Shown in pieces: positions 52,449 through 61,517 of a stretch of 64,000 bases of DNA. The notes under the pieces were generated by a model that did no database searches, had not been told where the DNA came from, and saw only the letters and a program-made list of their open reading frames with translations. The DNA lies in contig NZ_BLAD01000040.1 of NCBI RefSeq assembly GCF_009687845.1, forward strand, positions 97,666 to 161,665. Reading direction: 5' to 3'. A program made the translations under genes and the position numbers. The stretch's first letter is position 1. Each line of letters opens with the position of its first letter. This DNA is from Acrocarpospora corrugata. GTDB lineage: Bacteria > Actinomycetota > Actinomycetes > Streptosporangiales > Streptosporangiaceae.

Positions 52449-52488
52449 GATCGGTGGTGACCGGCGCATCCGCCGGTCACCACCGATC
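52449..52488 (-). terminator. 18-bp perfect hairpin between binding-protein and permease genes
   Basis: GATCGGTGGTGACCGGCG and its exact complement flank the loop CATC. It stands between the stop of the binding-protein gene and the start of the permease gene. Such structures protect the upstream mRNA and partly stop transcription, so that binding protein is made in excess over the membrane subunits. Confidence 0.85.
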
Positions 52489-52502
52489 AGTCAACCGCCG
52501 GC

Positions 52503-54107
52503 TCAGCCGACGCTGGCCCGCACCAGGCTGTAGGAGTCGTCGTCCAGCGGCGCGGTGAAGTTCGTCACCCGCCTGCTGGCCGCGACCTGAGGCCATTGAT
52601 AGCCGACCACCAGCATCGGCAGTTCATCGGCCTGCCACTGCTCCAGCTCCTTGAAGATGGCGGTGGCATCCGCCGGGCTGCCCGCGCCGAGCGCCTTGTC
52701 GATCTTGGCGTCCAGCGACTCGTCGGCCAGGTGGGTGGTCAGCTCGGTGAGCGAACCACCGGTCCGGAACCAGTTCTGGTAGAGGTCCGCGGCTCCGCTG
52801 GCGCCGGCGCCGCCGTGGTACATGGCGAACTTGCCCTTGGCCACGTCACCCCAGTACGCCGCCGGATCGTACTTCTCCGGGGTCACCTGGATGCCGACGT
52901 CCTTCAGGTTCTGCTGCAGCACCTGGACATGACAGCCGGCGGCCGGCCAGTTGGACTCGTAGGGGACGGAGAGCTTGAACGGGGTGCCGTCGGCCACGCC
53001 GGCCACACCCTTGGCGGTCCGGGTTCCCCCGGCGCCCTCCACCCAGCCGGCCGTGTCGAGCAGCGCCTTGGCCTTGCTGATCGAATCCGCCCGGCCCGAC
53101 GTCCGGTAGGTGGAGATCTCGGTGTAGTTCGGATCCCACGGCCGCAGGATGTTGCCGTAGGTGACCCCGCCGGTGCCCGACCAGCAGGCGGTCTGCCGGC
53201 CCTCGCGGTCCACCGCGAAGGCCACCGCCTGGCGGACCTTCTTGTCGGAGAACGGGGCCTTGGTCCGGTCCCAGCCCCAGAACAGGGGGGCGAGCGCGTC
53301 GGACTGGAGCACCTGCACCGACCCGCCGGCGCTCTTGAGGCGCTCGGCGTCGGTGTAACCGATGTTGGCGATGTCGCCGGAACCGCTCTCGATGGCGGCG
53401 GCGTGCCCGGACGGGTCCTCCGAGAACGTGTACCGGATCTTGCTGATCTTCGGCGGCGTCGGGTAGTGCGGATTGACGTCGAAGATCGCGCTGCCCTTCG
53501 GGACATAGGACGTGAGCTGCCACGGCCCGGAGGTGGCGGTCGGCTGGGTGAAGTAGTCCGGCTTCGCCTCCACCGCCTTCTTCGACAGGATGGCCGCGCT
53601 GCCCGGCCGGCTGGCCGTCTCCGGGAAGATCCACGACGGCGCGGAGAGAGTGAAACGCACCGTCTTCTCATCTACCGCCTCGACGCTGGTCAGCGTCGAG
53701 AGCAGGCCCTTCATCACCTCGCCGGTCTTCATCCGCTCGAAGGAGAACTTGACGTCGGCCGCGGTCACGGGCGTCCCGTCGCTGAAGCCGACGCCGCTTT
53801 TGAGGGTGAACGTGTAGATCGTGTTGTCCGGTGAGGACTCCCACTTCTCCGCCAGCGCGCCCACGAGTTCGCCGCCGGCGTCCCGCTCGGTGAGGGTTTC
53901 GTACATCATCGCCATCGGGATCCGCGAGGCATCGGCCGCCGCGATATTGGGGTCGAGCCCTTGGCTCGGCTCGGGTTCCAGCATGGTGATCTCGGTGATC
54001 TCGGTGATCGCGGCACTCGGGGCGCCGGGCTCCGAGCCGCCACAGCCGGCCAGCGCAGATACGCCGACCAGCACGTAAGCCCCGACAAGCGCCGTCGTTC
54101 GTCGCAT
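52503..54107 (-). CDS. oligopeptide-type ABC importer substrate-binding lipoprotein (DppA-like)
   Basis: AAGGAGG precedes ATG 54107. The 534-residue protein has a lipoprotein signal with C22 in 'SALAGC', and the SBP_bac_5 fold signatures: 'LTERDAGGELVGALAEKWE', 'YTFTLKSGVGFSDGTPVTAADVKFSFERM' and 'VRQAVAFAVDREG'. It captures the substrate outside the membrane. Members bind peptides, glycosides, nickel or opine-like molecules, so the substrate is open. It is the first gene of the operon, divergent from the aldolase gene. Confidence 0.92.
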   Translation of the reverse strand: MRRTTALVGAYVLVGVSALAGCGGSEPGAPSAAITEITEITMLEPEPSQGLDPNIAAADASRIPMAMMYETLTERDAGGELVGALAEKWESSPDNTIYTFTLKSGVGFSDGTPVTAADVKFSFERMKTGEVMKGLLSTLTSVEAVDEKTVRFTLSAPSWIFPETASRPGSAAILSKKAVEAKPDYFTQPTATSGPWQLTSYVPKGSAIFDVNPHYPTPPKISKIRYTFSEDPSGHAAAIESGSGDIANIGYTDAERLKSAGGSVQVLQSDALAPLFWGWDRTKAPFSDKKVRQAVAFAVDREGRQTACWSGTGGVTYGNILRPWDPNYTEISTYRTSGRADSISKAKALLDTAGWVEGAGGTRTAKGVAGVADGTPFKLSVPYESNWPAAGCHVQVLQQNLKDVGIQVTPEKYDPAAYWGDVAKGKFAMYHGGAGASGAADLYQNWFRTGGSLTELTTHLADESLDAKIDKALGAGSPADATAIFKELEQWQADELPMLVVGYQWPQVAASRRVTNFTAPLDDDSYSLVRASVG

Positions 54108-54179
54108 CCCGCCTCCTTAGGGTTCCACGTAACTAGCGCAGAGATTAGGGCGCGATCCGAGCTCTGGTCAAGACCCCTG

Positions 54180-54194
54180 ACTTAGGTCATAAGT
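54180..54194. promoter_or_regulatory. candidate GntR operator ACTTA-GGTCA-TAAGT
   Basis: A perfect 5+5 inverted repeat around GGTCA sits in the divergent promoter region of the binding-protein and aldolase genes. It contains TAGGTCATA, which recurs at 58004-58012 near the regulator gene. TTACATTG a few bases downstream provides a possible -10 box (TACATT) for the aldolase gene. Confidence 0.55.
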
Positions 54195-54228
54195 GTTACA
54201 TTGACCTCACACGCACGAGAGGACGGTC

Positions 54229-55128
54229 ATGCAAGCCACCACCATCTGGGGCGGAATCTTCCCCGCCGCCCTGACAATGTTCGACGCACGCGGCCGGCTC
54301 GACGAGGACGCCTCCGCCGCCCACGTGGACTGGCTGATCGGGCAGGGCGCGCACGGCGTGGTCGTGGCCGGCACCAGCGGCGAGTTCATCTCCCTGTCCG
54401 GCGCGGAACGGCGCCGGCTCTTCGAGGTCACCGTGAAGGCCGCCGCCGGCCGGGTCCCGGTCATCGCCGGCACCGGGGCGTTCGGCACCGCGGAGACGGT
54501 CGAGCTGACCCGCGGCGCCGCCGAGGCGGGCGCCGCCGGCGCGATCGTGATCCTGCCGTACTACCAGCGCCCGCACCGCGAGGAGGTGCTGGCGCACTTC
54601 CGGGCGGTCGGGCGGGCCGCCGAGATCCCGATCATGGTCTACAACAATCCGGCCAACTCGGGGACCGAGCCGCTGACCGCCGCCTACCTGGCCACCCTGT
54701 ACCGGGAGGGCGCCGCGCAGGCGGTGAAGAGCACGTTCCCGACCGTGCACCAGGTGCACGAGGCGCGAGCGGCCACCGACGAGGGATTCCGCGTCTTCTA
54801 CGGCAGCTTCATGGCCCCGCTCGAAGGCATGGCCGGTGGCGCGCACGGCTGGGTGAGCGGGATCCTCAACGTGGTGACCCCGGACGCGGTCGCGCTCTGG
54901 GACGCCGTGCGGCGCGGTGACCTGCCCGCCGCCCGGTCCGCCTGGGCGCGCATCCTGCCGATCAAGTACCTCTACACGCAGCAGCCACTCGGGCCGGTCA
55001 GCGACCTGGCGATCTACCGGGAGATGCTGACGATGCGGGGCCTGCCGGGCGGGCACAGCCGCACGCCGCTGCTCCCGCTGACCCCGGCCCAGCGCGAGAC
55101 CCTGGCCCGCCTGCTCGCCGGGAGCTGA
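54229..55128 (+). CDS. DapA/NAL-family aldolase (dihydrodipicolinate-synthase-like)
   Basis: The 299-residue TIM-barrel protein has 'GTSGEF' (49-54; the pyruvate-carboxylate loop), Y138 in 'VYNNP' and the Schiff-base K167 in 'AVKSTF'. The family adds pyruvate to, or splits it from, aldehydes: 2-keto-3-deoxy-sugar-acid aldolases, N-acetylneuraminate lyase, dehydratases of the KDG type. Its place beside a sugar-acid-type dehydratase suggests cleavage or dehydration of a 2-keto-3-deoxy acid rather than lysine synthesis. Confidence 0.88.
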   Translation: MQATTIWGGIFPAALTMFDARGRLDEDASAAHVDWLIGQGAHGVVVAGTSGEFISLSGAERRRLFEVTVKAAAGRVPVIAGTGAFGTAETVELTRGAAEAGAAGAIVILPYYQRPHREEVLAHFRAVGRAAEIPIMVYNNPANSGTEPLTAAYLATLYREGAAQAVKSTFPTVHQVHEARAATDEGFRVFYGSFMAPLEGMAGGAHGWVSGILNVVTPDAVALWDAVRRGDLPAARSAWARILPIKYLYTQQPLGPVSDLAIYREMLTMRGLPGGHSRTPLLPLTPAQRETLARLLAGS

Positions 55129-55137
55129 CCCGGAACC

Positions 55138-55163
55138 GGGCTGCCCCGCACGCGGGGCAGCCC
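55138..55163. terminator. bidirectional hairpin terminator
   Basis: GGGCTGCCCC and GGGGCAGCCC pair perfectly around a 6-base loop between the convergent aldolase and deacylase genes. Confidence 0.85.
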
Positions 55164-55167
55164 TCGG

Positions 55168-56781
55168 TCAGGAGGTGGCGCCCGGCCCGCGCAGGGCCCG
55201 GCCAGGAGTCGCCCCCGTGAGTACGCCGTCGTCGAGCACCAGCCGGCCGTTCACCGCCACATAGGACATACCCAGCGCGAGTTCCCGGGGCCGTTCGAAA
55301 CTGGCGGGCGCGCTCACCGTGGCCGGGTCGAAGACCACCAGGTCCGCCTTCATGCCGTCGCGCAGCAGCCCGCGATCGGTGAGGCCGAGCCGCTGCGCCG
55401 GGAACGAGGTCATCTTGCGGATGGCCTCGGGCAGCGAGAGCAGCCGCTCCTCCCGGACGAAGTCGCCCAGCACCCGCGCGAAACAGCCGTACGCCCGGGG
55501 ACTCGGGTACGCGCCGATCAGCACCGCGTCGCTGGCGATCATCCCGAGCGGATGGCAGACGAACTTCCACAGCGTCATCGCGTGCGGGCTGGGCCTGGTG
55601 AAGGTGGCGCCCGGGTTGGCCGCGGCCAGCGCGCACAGCGTCTCGGTGAGGTCCTCTCCCCACTCGGTGACCACGTCGGAGAGGTTCCAGCCCTCGAACC
55701 GCGCGTGGGCCGGATCGCTCAGGTTCCCGAGGCGCACGTCGGCGAAGGGCCTGCTCACCACGTACTGCCGGACCGCCGCGCTGTCCCGCAGTTCGGCGCG
55801 CAGCCGGTCGCGCAGGGCCGGATCGGTGAGCCGTTCCTGGAGCAGGTCCGGCCCGTCCGCCTGCAGCCAGCCGGGCAGCAGCCGGACCAGCCGGGTGCCG
55901 CCCCACTCGTACGGATAGGTGTCGAAGGTGACGTCGAGCCCGTCCGTGCGCGCGTCCGCCACCAGGTCGAGCATCCGCTGGGCGCCGCCGGTGTAGGTGG
56001 CCCGAGCCGAGCGGGAGAAATGGGTCAGCTGCACCGGGATGTCGGCCCGCCGGCCGATCTCCAGCGCCTCCAGGAACGGGTCGAGGTAGGTGTCGCCCAG
56101 CGCGTACCGGACATGGGTGTGGTAGATCCCGCCGAACCGGGCCGCTTCCTTCGCCAGGGCGACCAGTTCGTCGGTGTCCGCGTGGCTTCCCGGCGGATAG
56201 TCCAGGCCGGTGGACAGGCCCAGCGCGCCGTCGCGCATCGCGTCCCTGACGATCCCGCGCATCCGGTCCAGCGCGACGCCGCCGGCCGGCGCGTCCGACC
56301 AGCCGAGCGCGCTGATTCTGGGCGCGGTGTTGCCGACGAAGACCCCGACGTTGACCGAGGCGGCGCCGTCGTAGCGGGCCAGCAGGTCGGCCACGGACCG
56401 CCAGGAGTAGTCGAGCTCCGGGTGGCCGGCGATGCCGGCGTTCATCCGGACGAACCGCAGCAGGTCGGCCGGGTCGTCGAACGGCGCGTAGGACAGGCCG
56501 TCCACGCCGAGGATCTCGGTGGTCACGCCCTGCCGTACCTTCATCTCCAGCGCCGGATCGACCATCAGCACCAGGTCAGAGTGCGAGTGCGCGTCGATGA
56601 AGCCCGGCGCGACGACGAGGCCGCGGGCGTCGATCCGGCGGTCGGCCGGCAGCTGCGACACCTCGCCGCGCAGCACGTAGGCCCGGTCGCCGCGGACCCC
56701 GACGGCGGCGTGGAACCCGGGGTTCCCGGATCCGTCGACGACCAGTCCGGAGTGGATGATCAGCCGGTACGGCCCGCTCAT
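55168..56781 (-). CDS. N-acyl-D-amino-acid deacylase family amidohydrolase
   Basis: The 537-residue protein has the metal-binding 'GFIDAHSHSD' (61-70), 'GLSTGLDYPPGSHADTDEL', 'YHTHVR' and a C-terminal beta-sandwich ('GLLRDGMKADLVVFDPATV'), the layout of D-aminoacylases. These zinc enzymes remove acyl groups from N-acyl-D-amino acids; some relatives act on other cyclic or acylated amides. Its ATG overlaps the dehydratase stop (ATGA). It is likely a pathway enzyme for the imported compound. Confidence 0.88.
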   Translation of the reverse strand: MSGPYRLIIHSGLVVDGSGNPGFHAAVGVRGDRAYVLRGEVSQLPADRRIDARGLVVAPGFIDAHSHSDLVLMVDPALEMKVRQGVTTEILGVDGLSYAPFDDPADLLRFVRMNAGIAGHPELDYSWRSVADLLARYDGAASVNVGVFVGNTAPRISALGWSDAPAGGVALDRMRGIVRDAMRDGALGLSTGLDYPPGSHADTDELVALAKEAARFGGIYHTHVRYALGDTYLDPFLEALEIGRRADIPVQLTHFSRSARATYTGGAQRMLDLVADARTDGLDVTFDTYPYEWGGTRLVRLLPGWLQADGPDLLQERLTDPALRDRLRAELRDSAAVRQYVVSRPFADVRLGNLSDPAHARFEGWNLSDVVTEWGEDLTETLCALAAANPGATFTRPSPHAMTLWKFVCHPLGMIASDAVLIGAYPSPRAYGCFARVLGDFVREERLLSLPEAIRKMTSFPAQRLGLTDRGLLRDGMKADLVVFDPATVSAPASFERPRELALGMSYVAVNGRLVLDDGVLTGATPGRALRGPGATS

Positions 56782-57953
56782 CGGGTGCCCCCACGGTCGA
56801 GCTCGGGTTTGAACGGATGCTTGACGATCTCCTCGACCCGCAGCCGGGGCCCGAGCCCGGGCGTGTCCGTGACCACCCACTCGCCGTTCTCGACCCGCGG
56901 CGGATCCTCGGTGTACCGCTCCCAGTACTGCGTCTGGGCCGGGGTGATCATCGACTCGGAGATCATCAGATTCGGCAGGGTGGCCGCGAGCTGCCAGGTC
57001 GCCGCGCTCTGCAACGGCCCGAACGGGTTGTGGAAGGCGATCGACAGCCCGTGCGCCTCCGCGCAGGTGGCGATCTTGCGGGCCGCCGTGATGCCGCCGC
57101 AGATGCCGACGTCCGGCTGCACCACCGCCACCGCGTGCGCGCCGATGAACGGTGCCGAGGCGAAGTGGTTGCCCCACCGCTCGCCGGCCGCGATCGGGGT
57201 GGTGGAACGGCGGCTCACTTCGAGCATCCAGTCCACCCGGTCCGCCGGGACCGGCTCCTCGATGAAGGTCAGGTCGTAGGGCGCGAGCGCCTCGCAGAGC
57301 CGGATCGCGTTGGCCACGTTCAACCGGCCGTGGCAGTCGAGCATCAGATGGATGTCCGGGCCGACCGCCTCCCTGGCCGCCGCGAAATACTCCGCGATCA
57401 CCTTGAACGTCCAGGTGGGCAGTAACTCGGTCTCGGTCTGCCGGGCCGGGATCAGCGCGGGCCGATCGTGCCTGACACTGGTGACCTTCTCGTAGAAGCC
57501 GGGCAGCGTGGTCTTCACGGCCGTGAAGCCCCGGTCCACCCGGTCCCGGATCTCGGCCGCCATCTCCTCCGGCGAGCCCCCGGCCTTCGCGTGCGTGTAG
57601 ACCGGCACCCGATCGCGGAACTTCCCGCCCAGCAGCCGGTGCACCGGCACTCCCAGCGCCCGGCCGTTGAGGTCCCAGAGCGCCTGGTCGATCGCGCTGA
57701 TCCCGATGGTGAGCAGGGTGCCGCCGAGGAAGGAGTCCCGGTACATGCGCTCGGCATGCTGCTCGATCCTGGTCGGATCACGCCCGATCAGGTACTCGGA
57801 CAGCTCCTCGATCAGGGCGGAGACCGATCTCGTGCGCCGGCGCATGGCCACCTCGGCCTCCCCCACCACCCCTTCATCGGTCTCGATCCGGATGTAGATG
57901 GCGTTGTAGAACCCGAAATCGGCGATCCACTGACGGACCCCGGTGACTCGCAT
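56778..57953 (-). CDS. mandelate-racemase/galactonate-dehydratase-type enolase-superfamily enzyme
   Basis: The 391-residue protein has metal ligands D206 ('LMLDCHGR'), E232 ('FIEEP') and E258 ('AAGERWGNH'), a catalytic H308 ('AFHNPFGP') and K147 in the first catalytic segment. This ligand set fits acid-sugar dehydratases, which abstract the proton next to a carboxylate and eliminate water to give a 2-keto-3-deoxy acid. An aldolase able to use such a product is encoded in the same island. It heads a two-gene operon with the deacylase. Confidence 0.88.
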   Translation of the reverse strand: MRVTGVRQWIADFGFYNAIYIRIETDEGVVGEAEVAMRRRTRSVSALIEELSEYLIGRDPTRIEQHAERMYRDSFLGGTLLTIGISAIDQALWDLNGRALGVPVHRLLGGKFRDRVPVYTHAKAGGSPEEMAAEIRDRVDRGFTAVKTTLPGFYEKVTSVRHDRPALIPARQTETELLPTWTFKVIAEYFAAAREAVGPDIHLMLDCHGRLNVANAIRLCEALAPYDLTFIEEPVPADRVDWMLEVSRRSTTPIAAGERWGNHFASAPFIGAHAVAVVQPDVGICGGITAARKIATCAEAHGLSIAFHNPFGPLQSAATWQLAATLPNLMISESMITPAQTQYWERYTEDPPRVENGEWVVTDTPGLGPRLRVEEIVKHPFKPELDRGGTR

Positions 57954-57982
57954 GGCACCTCCACGGAACGGCTCACTGCGAC

Positions 57983-58012
57983 AATGTAACTCAGGTTAGG
58001 CCCTAGGTCATA
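57983..58012. promoter_or_regulatory. promoter/operator region of the dehydratase-deacylase operon
   Basis: On the minus strand TTACATTG (58-type -10 box TACATT) lies 30 bases before the dehydratase start, with TATGACCTA (58012-58004) 14 bases further upstream. The same two words, TTACATTG and the TAGGTCATA core, occur at the aldolase promoter near 54183-54203. Confidence 0.5.
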
Positions 58013-58118
58013 CCTCCTGTGTCCTGGGTGGCACGGAAAGCGCTACGCTGTCCCCTCAGGTGCCCGGCCTGGCCGGTCGGCCAGTTCGGCAGCGACCCGA
58101 TTCTGGAGGGTGACCGGC

Positions 58119-58865
58119 GTGACCATCGGTGAGTCAGCACCAGAGGGGCAGTGGCGGCACACCCGGGTTCCGCTCGGGAAGCAGATCGCCGACCAGATCC
58201 GGGAGCTCATCAAGGCCGAGGGGCTGACCGACGGCGACCCCCTCCCCTCCGAGTCCGACCTGGCCAGCCGTTACGGGGTGAGCCAGCGGGTGGTCAGGGA
58301 CGCCCTGCGCACCCTGACCAACCAGGGCGTCGTCGAGACCCGCCAGGGCAAGCGGGCCACGGTCAGCGGCCTGCGGCCGATCGCCGTGGAGGACTACTTC
58401 CGGCTGGCCGTGGACGCCAACGAGGAAGCCATCGACGAGCTGCTCGAACTGCGGCTGGCCATCGAGACCAAGGCCGCGGGGCTGGCCGCCACCCGGGCCA
58501 CGGCCGCTGAGATCGCCGAGCTCCGCACGGTCATGGCCCAGCTCAGCGACGCCGAAGACGATCTGACCCGGCGGGTCGAGCTGGACATGGCCTTCCACGG
58601 CGCGATCGCCCGCGCCTCGCGCAACAGGTTCTTCCAGTCGATCCTGGACGCGCTCGCCGAGGCCCTCGCCGCCGAGCGGCACCGCGGCGGTCAGCTCACC
58701 GAGGCGGCCGGGCTGACCCACGCCGAGACCAACACCCAGCACCAGGCGCTGCTGCTGGCCCTGGAGGCACGGGACGCGCAGCTGGCCGAGCAGTGCATGC
58801 GGGCGATACTGGAGCGCGCCCGGCACTACTTCCGGGACCTGGACAGCTCAGCGCCGGGTGCTTAG
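58119..58865 (+). CDS. FadR/GntR-family regulator
   Basis: GGAGGG lies nine bases upstream of GTG 58119; an in-frame GTG at 58110 overlaps that site and is rejected. The 248-residue protein has a GntR winged helix ('LPSESDLASRYGVSQRVVRDALRTLTNQGVVETRQGKRA') and an all-helical FCD domain with metal/ligand residues ('ELDMAFHGAIARASRN', 'QHQALLLALEARD'). FCD regulators respond to organic acids such as sugar acids. It is divergent from the dehydratase operon and is the probable local controller. Confidence 0.9.
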   Translation: MTIGESAPEGQWRHTRVPLGKQIADQIRELIKAEGLTDGDPLPSESDLASRYGVSQRVVRDALRTLTNQGVVETRQGKRATVSGLRPIAVEDYFRLAVDANEEAIDELLELRLAIETKAAGLAATRATAAEIAELRTVMAQLSDAEDDLTRRVELDMAFHGAIARASRNRFFQSILDALAEALAAERHRGGQLTEAAGLTHAETNTQHQALLLALEARDAQLAEQCMRAILERARHYFRDLDSSAPGA

Positions 58866-58901
58866 CCTCGATCTGTCATAGGACAGACTTGGGGGGTTGG
58901 C

Positions 58902-61508
58902 GTGTCAGGTTCGGGCGAGTGGTGGACCGCGCGCGGCGATGGACGCAACCTCGGGCGTACCGATCTTCCGGGTGGGTATCAGCGGTCGCCGGTGGAGGTC
59001 TGGAGTCTCGGTACCGGCGGGGACGTCCGGTTCACCCGTACTGTGCGGGTCCGGGGTGTCGAAGCCTTGCTGGTGCAGGCGGGGAGCACGCTCGCCGCGA
59101 CCGGCTGGGACAGTCGGCCGATCTGGCGCGCGGACACGCTCGGCGTCACCCGGGTGCTGCACGCCGGGCGGTTCGGCGCTCCCGACTCGTGGCAGGCGCT
59201 GGTCACGACCGACGAACGCACCGTGACCCTGATCGACCTGGATACCGGCACGCCGATGTGGACCTGGAGCGCGGAGGCGCGGGCCAACCTCGCCGGTCCC
59301 GGCTCGTCCAAGGTGTTCGGCTCCCCCGGCGCGCTGCGCTGGGTGTGCTTCCCGACGTACTCGACCCGGGGCAGGTGCGTCGACTTCTCCGATCCTGGCC
59401 GGCCGGTCGTGGTGTGGGACGTGGACCACGGGGACGCGTACGACGCCGGGTTCGGGCCCACCGTGGTGGTCGCGGACGTGACCGGGGGCGGCCGGGCCGA
59501 GGTGCTGCTGTCCAGCCGGTGCGGTACGGGCTACGCCAGTGACGACACCGAGGCCCTGGTGCTCGGGCGCGAGAACGGCCGGCTCTACCAGGCGGTGATC
59601 GACGCCGGAACCGGTGCCGTGCGGCTGGTCACCAGCTACCGGCCCGATCCCGGCGACTATCCGTGCGCCCGCCCCTACGGGCTGCTGCAAGCCGTGTCGC
59701 CTGACGGCGGCCCACGCCTCGGCGCGGTACTGGTGAGCTGCCAGGTCGAGGAGTACCTGGCGGTGACCGGGCACTCCGGCGCTGGACTGCATCGCGCCTG
59801 GGGCCGCTTCGTGGAGAAGGACTGGCCCGAGGACCATCGCGAGCTGCGCCCGCAGATCACCTCGGTCGCGGACGTTCGCGGTTCGGGACGCCCCGATCTC
59901 GTCGTCGGCCTCTGGCAGGACGGCCGGTGGGCCACGCTAATCCTCGATCTTCTCTCCGGGCCGTCAGGCGGTGACCTGGTGGCCGGGGCGTCGGCCGCGT
60001 TGCCGGGACGGTACTTCTGGGGATGCCATGACCTCGACGGCGATGGACGTCCCGAACTCGTGGTGAGCCGCGAGTCCGCGCGCCAGCCGGCCGGCCGTAC
60101 CGTGCTGGAGATCGTGGACGGCACGACCCTGGAAACGCTCTCCACACTGGCCGACGCCACGCTGCTCACCTCCGGCGACTCGGCGCTTCCCGAACACGTC
60201 AACTTCCACGCCGAGCGGCGGAGCGCGGTCGAGGTGCGGGACGGCTCCGGTTCGCCCGGACTGCTGGTGCTCCGCGACGACGGCGTCCACGTCTGGAACG
60301 GGCTGACGTCGCGCCGGCTGGCCGGGCCGGAATACACCCGAGCCGACTGGTACGGCGGGGAGCTCATCCTTTCCACCGCGGACGGCCGGATCAGCCGGTG
60401 CGGTCCCGACCTGTCCCCCGTCGGCGAGCCCGTATCGGCCTCGGGCCGGTTCTGCCAGCCACTGGTGTGGACGCGGGACCACGGCCCCGAGATCGTCATC
60501 GACCTGGCCGGCGGCCAGGTCATCGGCGGGACACCCGGCCAGGAAGGACTGGACCGCGTATGGCGGGTGCCGGGCGCGACGCCGGCGCTGCACCGCGACA
60601 CCGAAGGCGTCCACCGGCTCGTCGTGTCCACCGCCGACGGCGACCGTCCTGCGGCGGTGGTACACCGTGAACCGGGCCGCCCGGACACCACGGCGATCAC
60701 TCTCACACTGACCGCGCCGCCGGCTCTGGCGCTCGTCCCGTTCGGCCTGACCTTCCGGCTGCTCGCCAACCTCCACACCGGCGTGCACACCGCGGCCCTG
60801 GCCCTGTACGACGAGCGCGGCACCCTGCTCTGGGCCGATCCCGCGCACGGCGGCCATCCGGCCCGGCCCGGCGTGCTGCCGCTGGGCGGGGACACCTGGC
60901 TGATCGCAGCCGACGACCACGGCCGGCTGCGCCTCTACGACGAAACCGGCAAGATCCGCGCCGAGAACGACTGGACCGCCGCCTACACCACACCGATCGC
61001 GATACCGGCCGCCGACGGCGGCACCGCCGCGCTACTGCGCGCCGACGGAATCCACGGCCTGGGACTGATCGGCCTCAACGGCGACACGGTATGGCGGGTC
61101 AACACCGAACTCTGGCGCTACTTCCCGGGCCGCTCCGCACTGGCCCGCGCCCCGGAACCTGGCCGGTGGCTACTCGGAGCGGTGTCACGCGACGGCCAGT
61201 TCACGGCACTCGACGCACACACCGGAGAGACCCGCTGGCACCTCGACACCGGCCCCACCATCCCCGAACGCGCCGTCACCGCCGGCGACCTGGACGGCGA
61301 CGGCCGCGACGAGTTCCTCGTCGGCACCCGTTCCGGCCGACTGCTGTGCCTACGCGACGGCGAAATCATCTGGGAATACCAGCTTCCCGCCGCAGTCACC
61401 AACCCCGTACTGGCCGACGTGAACGGCGACGACCACGCCGAACTACTGGTGTCCACCGCAGACGGAAAACTCCGACTCCTAGCCACTCAGCGGCCTATTA
61501 GAGTGTGA
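58902..61508 (+). CDS. large beta-propeller (FG-GAP/PQQ-like) protein
   Basis: The 868-residue protein (GTG 58902 after GGGGGG) is made of repeated beta-blades, several with calcium-loop-like 'DLDGDGRDEFLVG', 'DVNGDDHAELLVS', 'DLDGDGRPELVVS' motifs typical of FG-GAP/VCBS repeats. It has no signal peptide or transmembrane helix and no enzyme motif, so it may be a cytoplasmic or non-classically exported binding scaffold. It is 9 bases upstream of the sugar-binding-type gene and probably co-transcribed with it. The function is unknown. Confidence 0.75.
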   Translation: MSGSGEWWTARGDGRNLGRTDLPGGYQRSPVEVWSLGTGGDVRFTRTVRVRGVEALLVQAGSTLAATGWDSRPIWRADTLGVTRVLHAGRFGAPDSWQALVTTDERTVTLIDLDTGTPMWTWSAEARANLAGPGSSKVFGSPGALRWVCFPTYSTRGRCVDFSDPGRPVVVWDVDHGDAYDAGFGPTVVVADVTGGGRAEVLLSSRCGTGYASDDTEALVLGRENGRLYQAVIDAGTGAVRLVTSYRPDPGDYPCARPYGLLQAVSPDGGPRLGAVLVSCQVEEYLAVTGHSGAGLHRAWGRFVEKDWPEDHRELRPQITSVADVRGSGRPDLVVGLWQDGRWATLILDLLSGPSGGDLVAGASAALPGRYFWGCHDLDGDGRPELVVSRESARQPAGRTVLEIVDGTTLETLSTLADATLLTSGDSALPEHVNFHAERRSAVEVRDGSGSPGLLVLRDDGVHVWNGLTSRRLAGPEYTRADWYGGELILSTADGRISRCGPDLSPVGEPVSASGRFCQPLVWTRDHGPEIVIDLAGGQVIGGTPGQEGLDRVWRVPGATPALHRDTEGVHRLVVSTADGDRPAAVVHREPGRPDTTAITLTLTAPPALALVPFGLTFRLLANLHTGVHTAALALYDERGTLLWADPAHGGHPARPGVLPLGGDTWLIAADDHGRLRLYDETGKIRAENDWTAAYTTPIAIPAADGGTAALLRADGIHGLGLIGLNGDTVWRVNTELWRYFPGRSALARAPEPGRWLLGAVSRDGQFTALDAHTGETRWHLDTGPTIPERAVTAGDLDGDGRDEFLVGTRSGRLLCLRDGEIIWEYQLPAAVTNPVLADVNGDDHAELLVSTADGKLRLLATQRPIRV

Positions 61509-61517
61509 GGCCTCAAT

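Noticed and set aside
54183-54191. TAGGTCATA as part of a tRNA or riboswitch
   Set aside because: No cloverleaf or aptamer-like structure around it; it fits a protein operator better.
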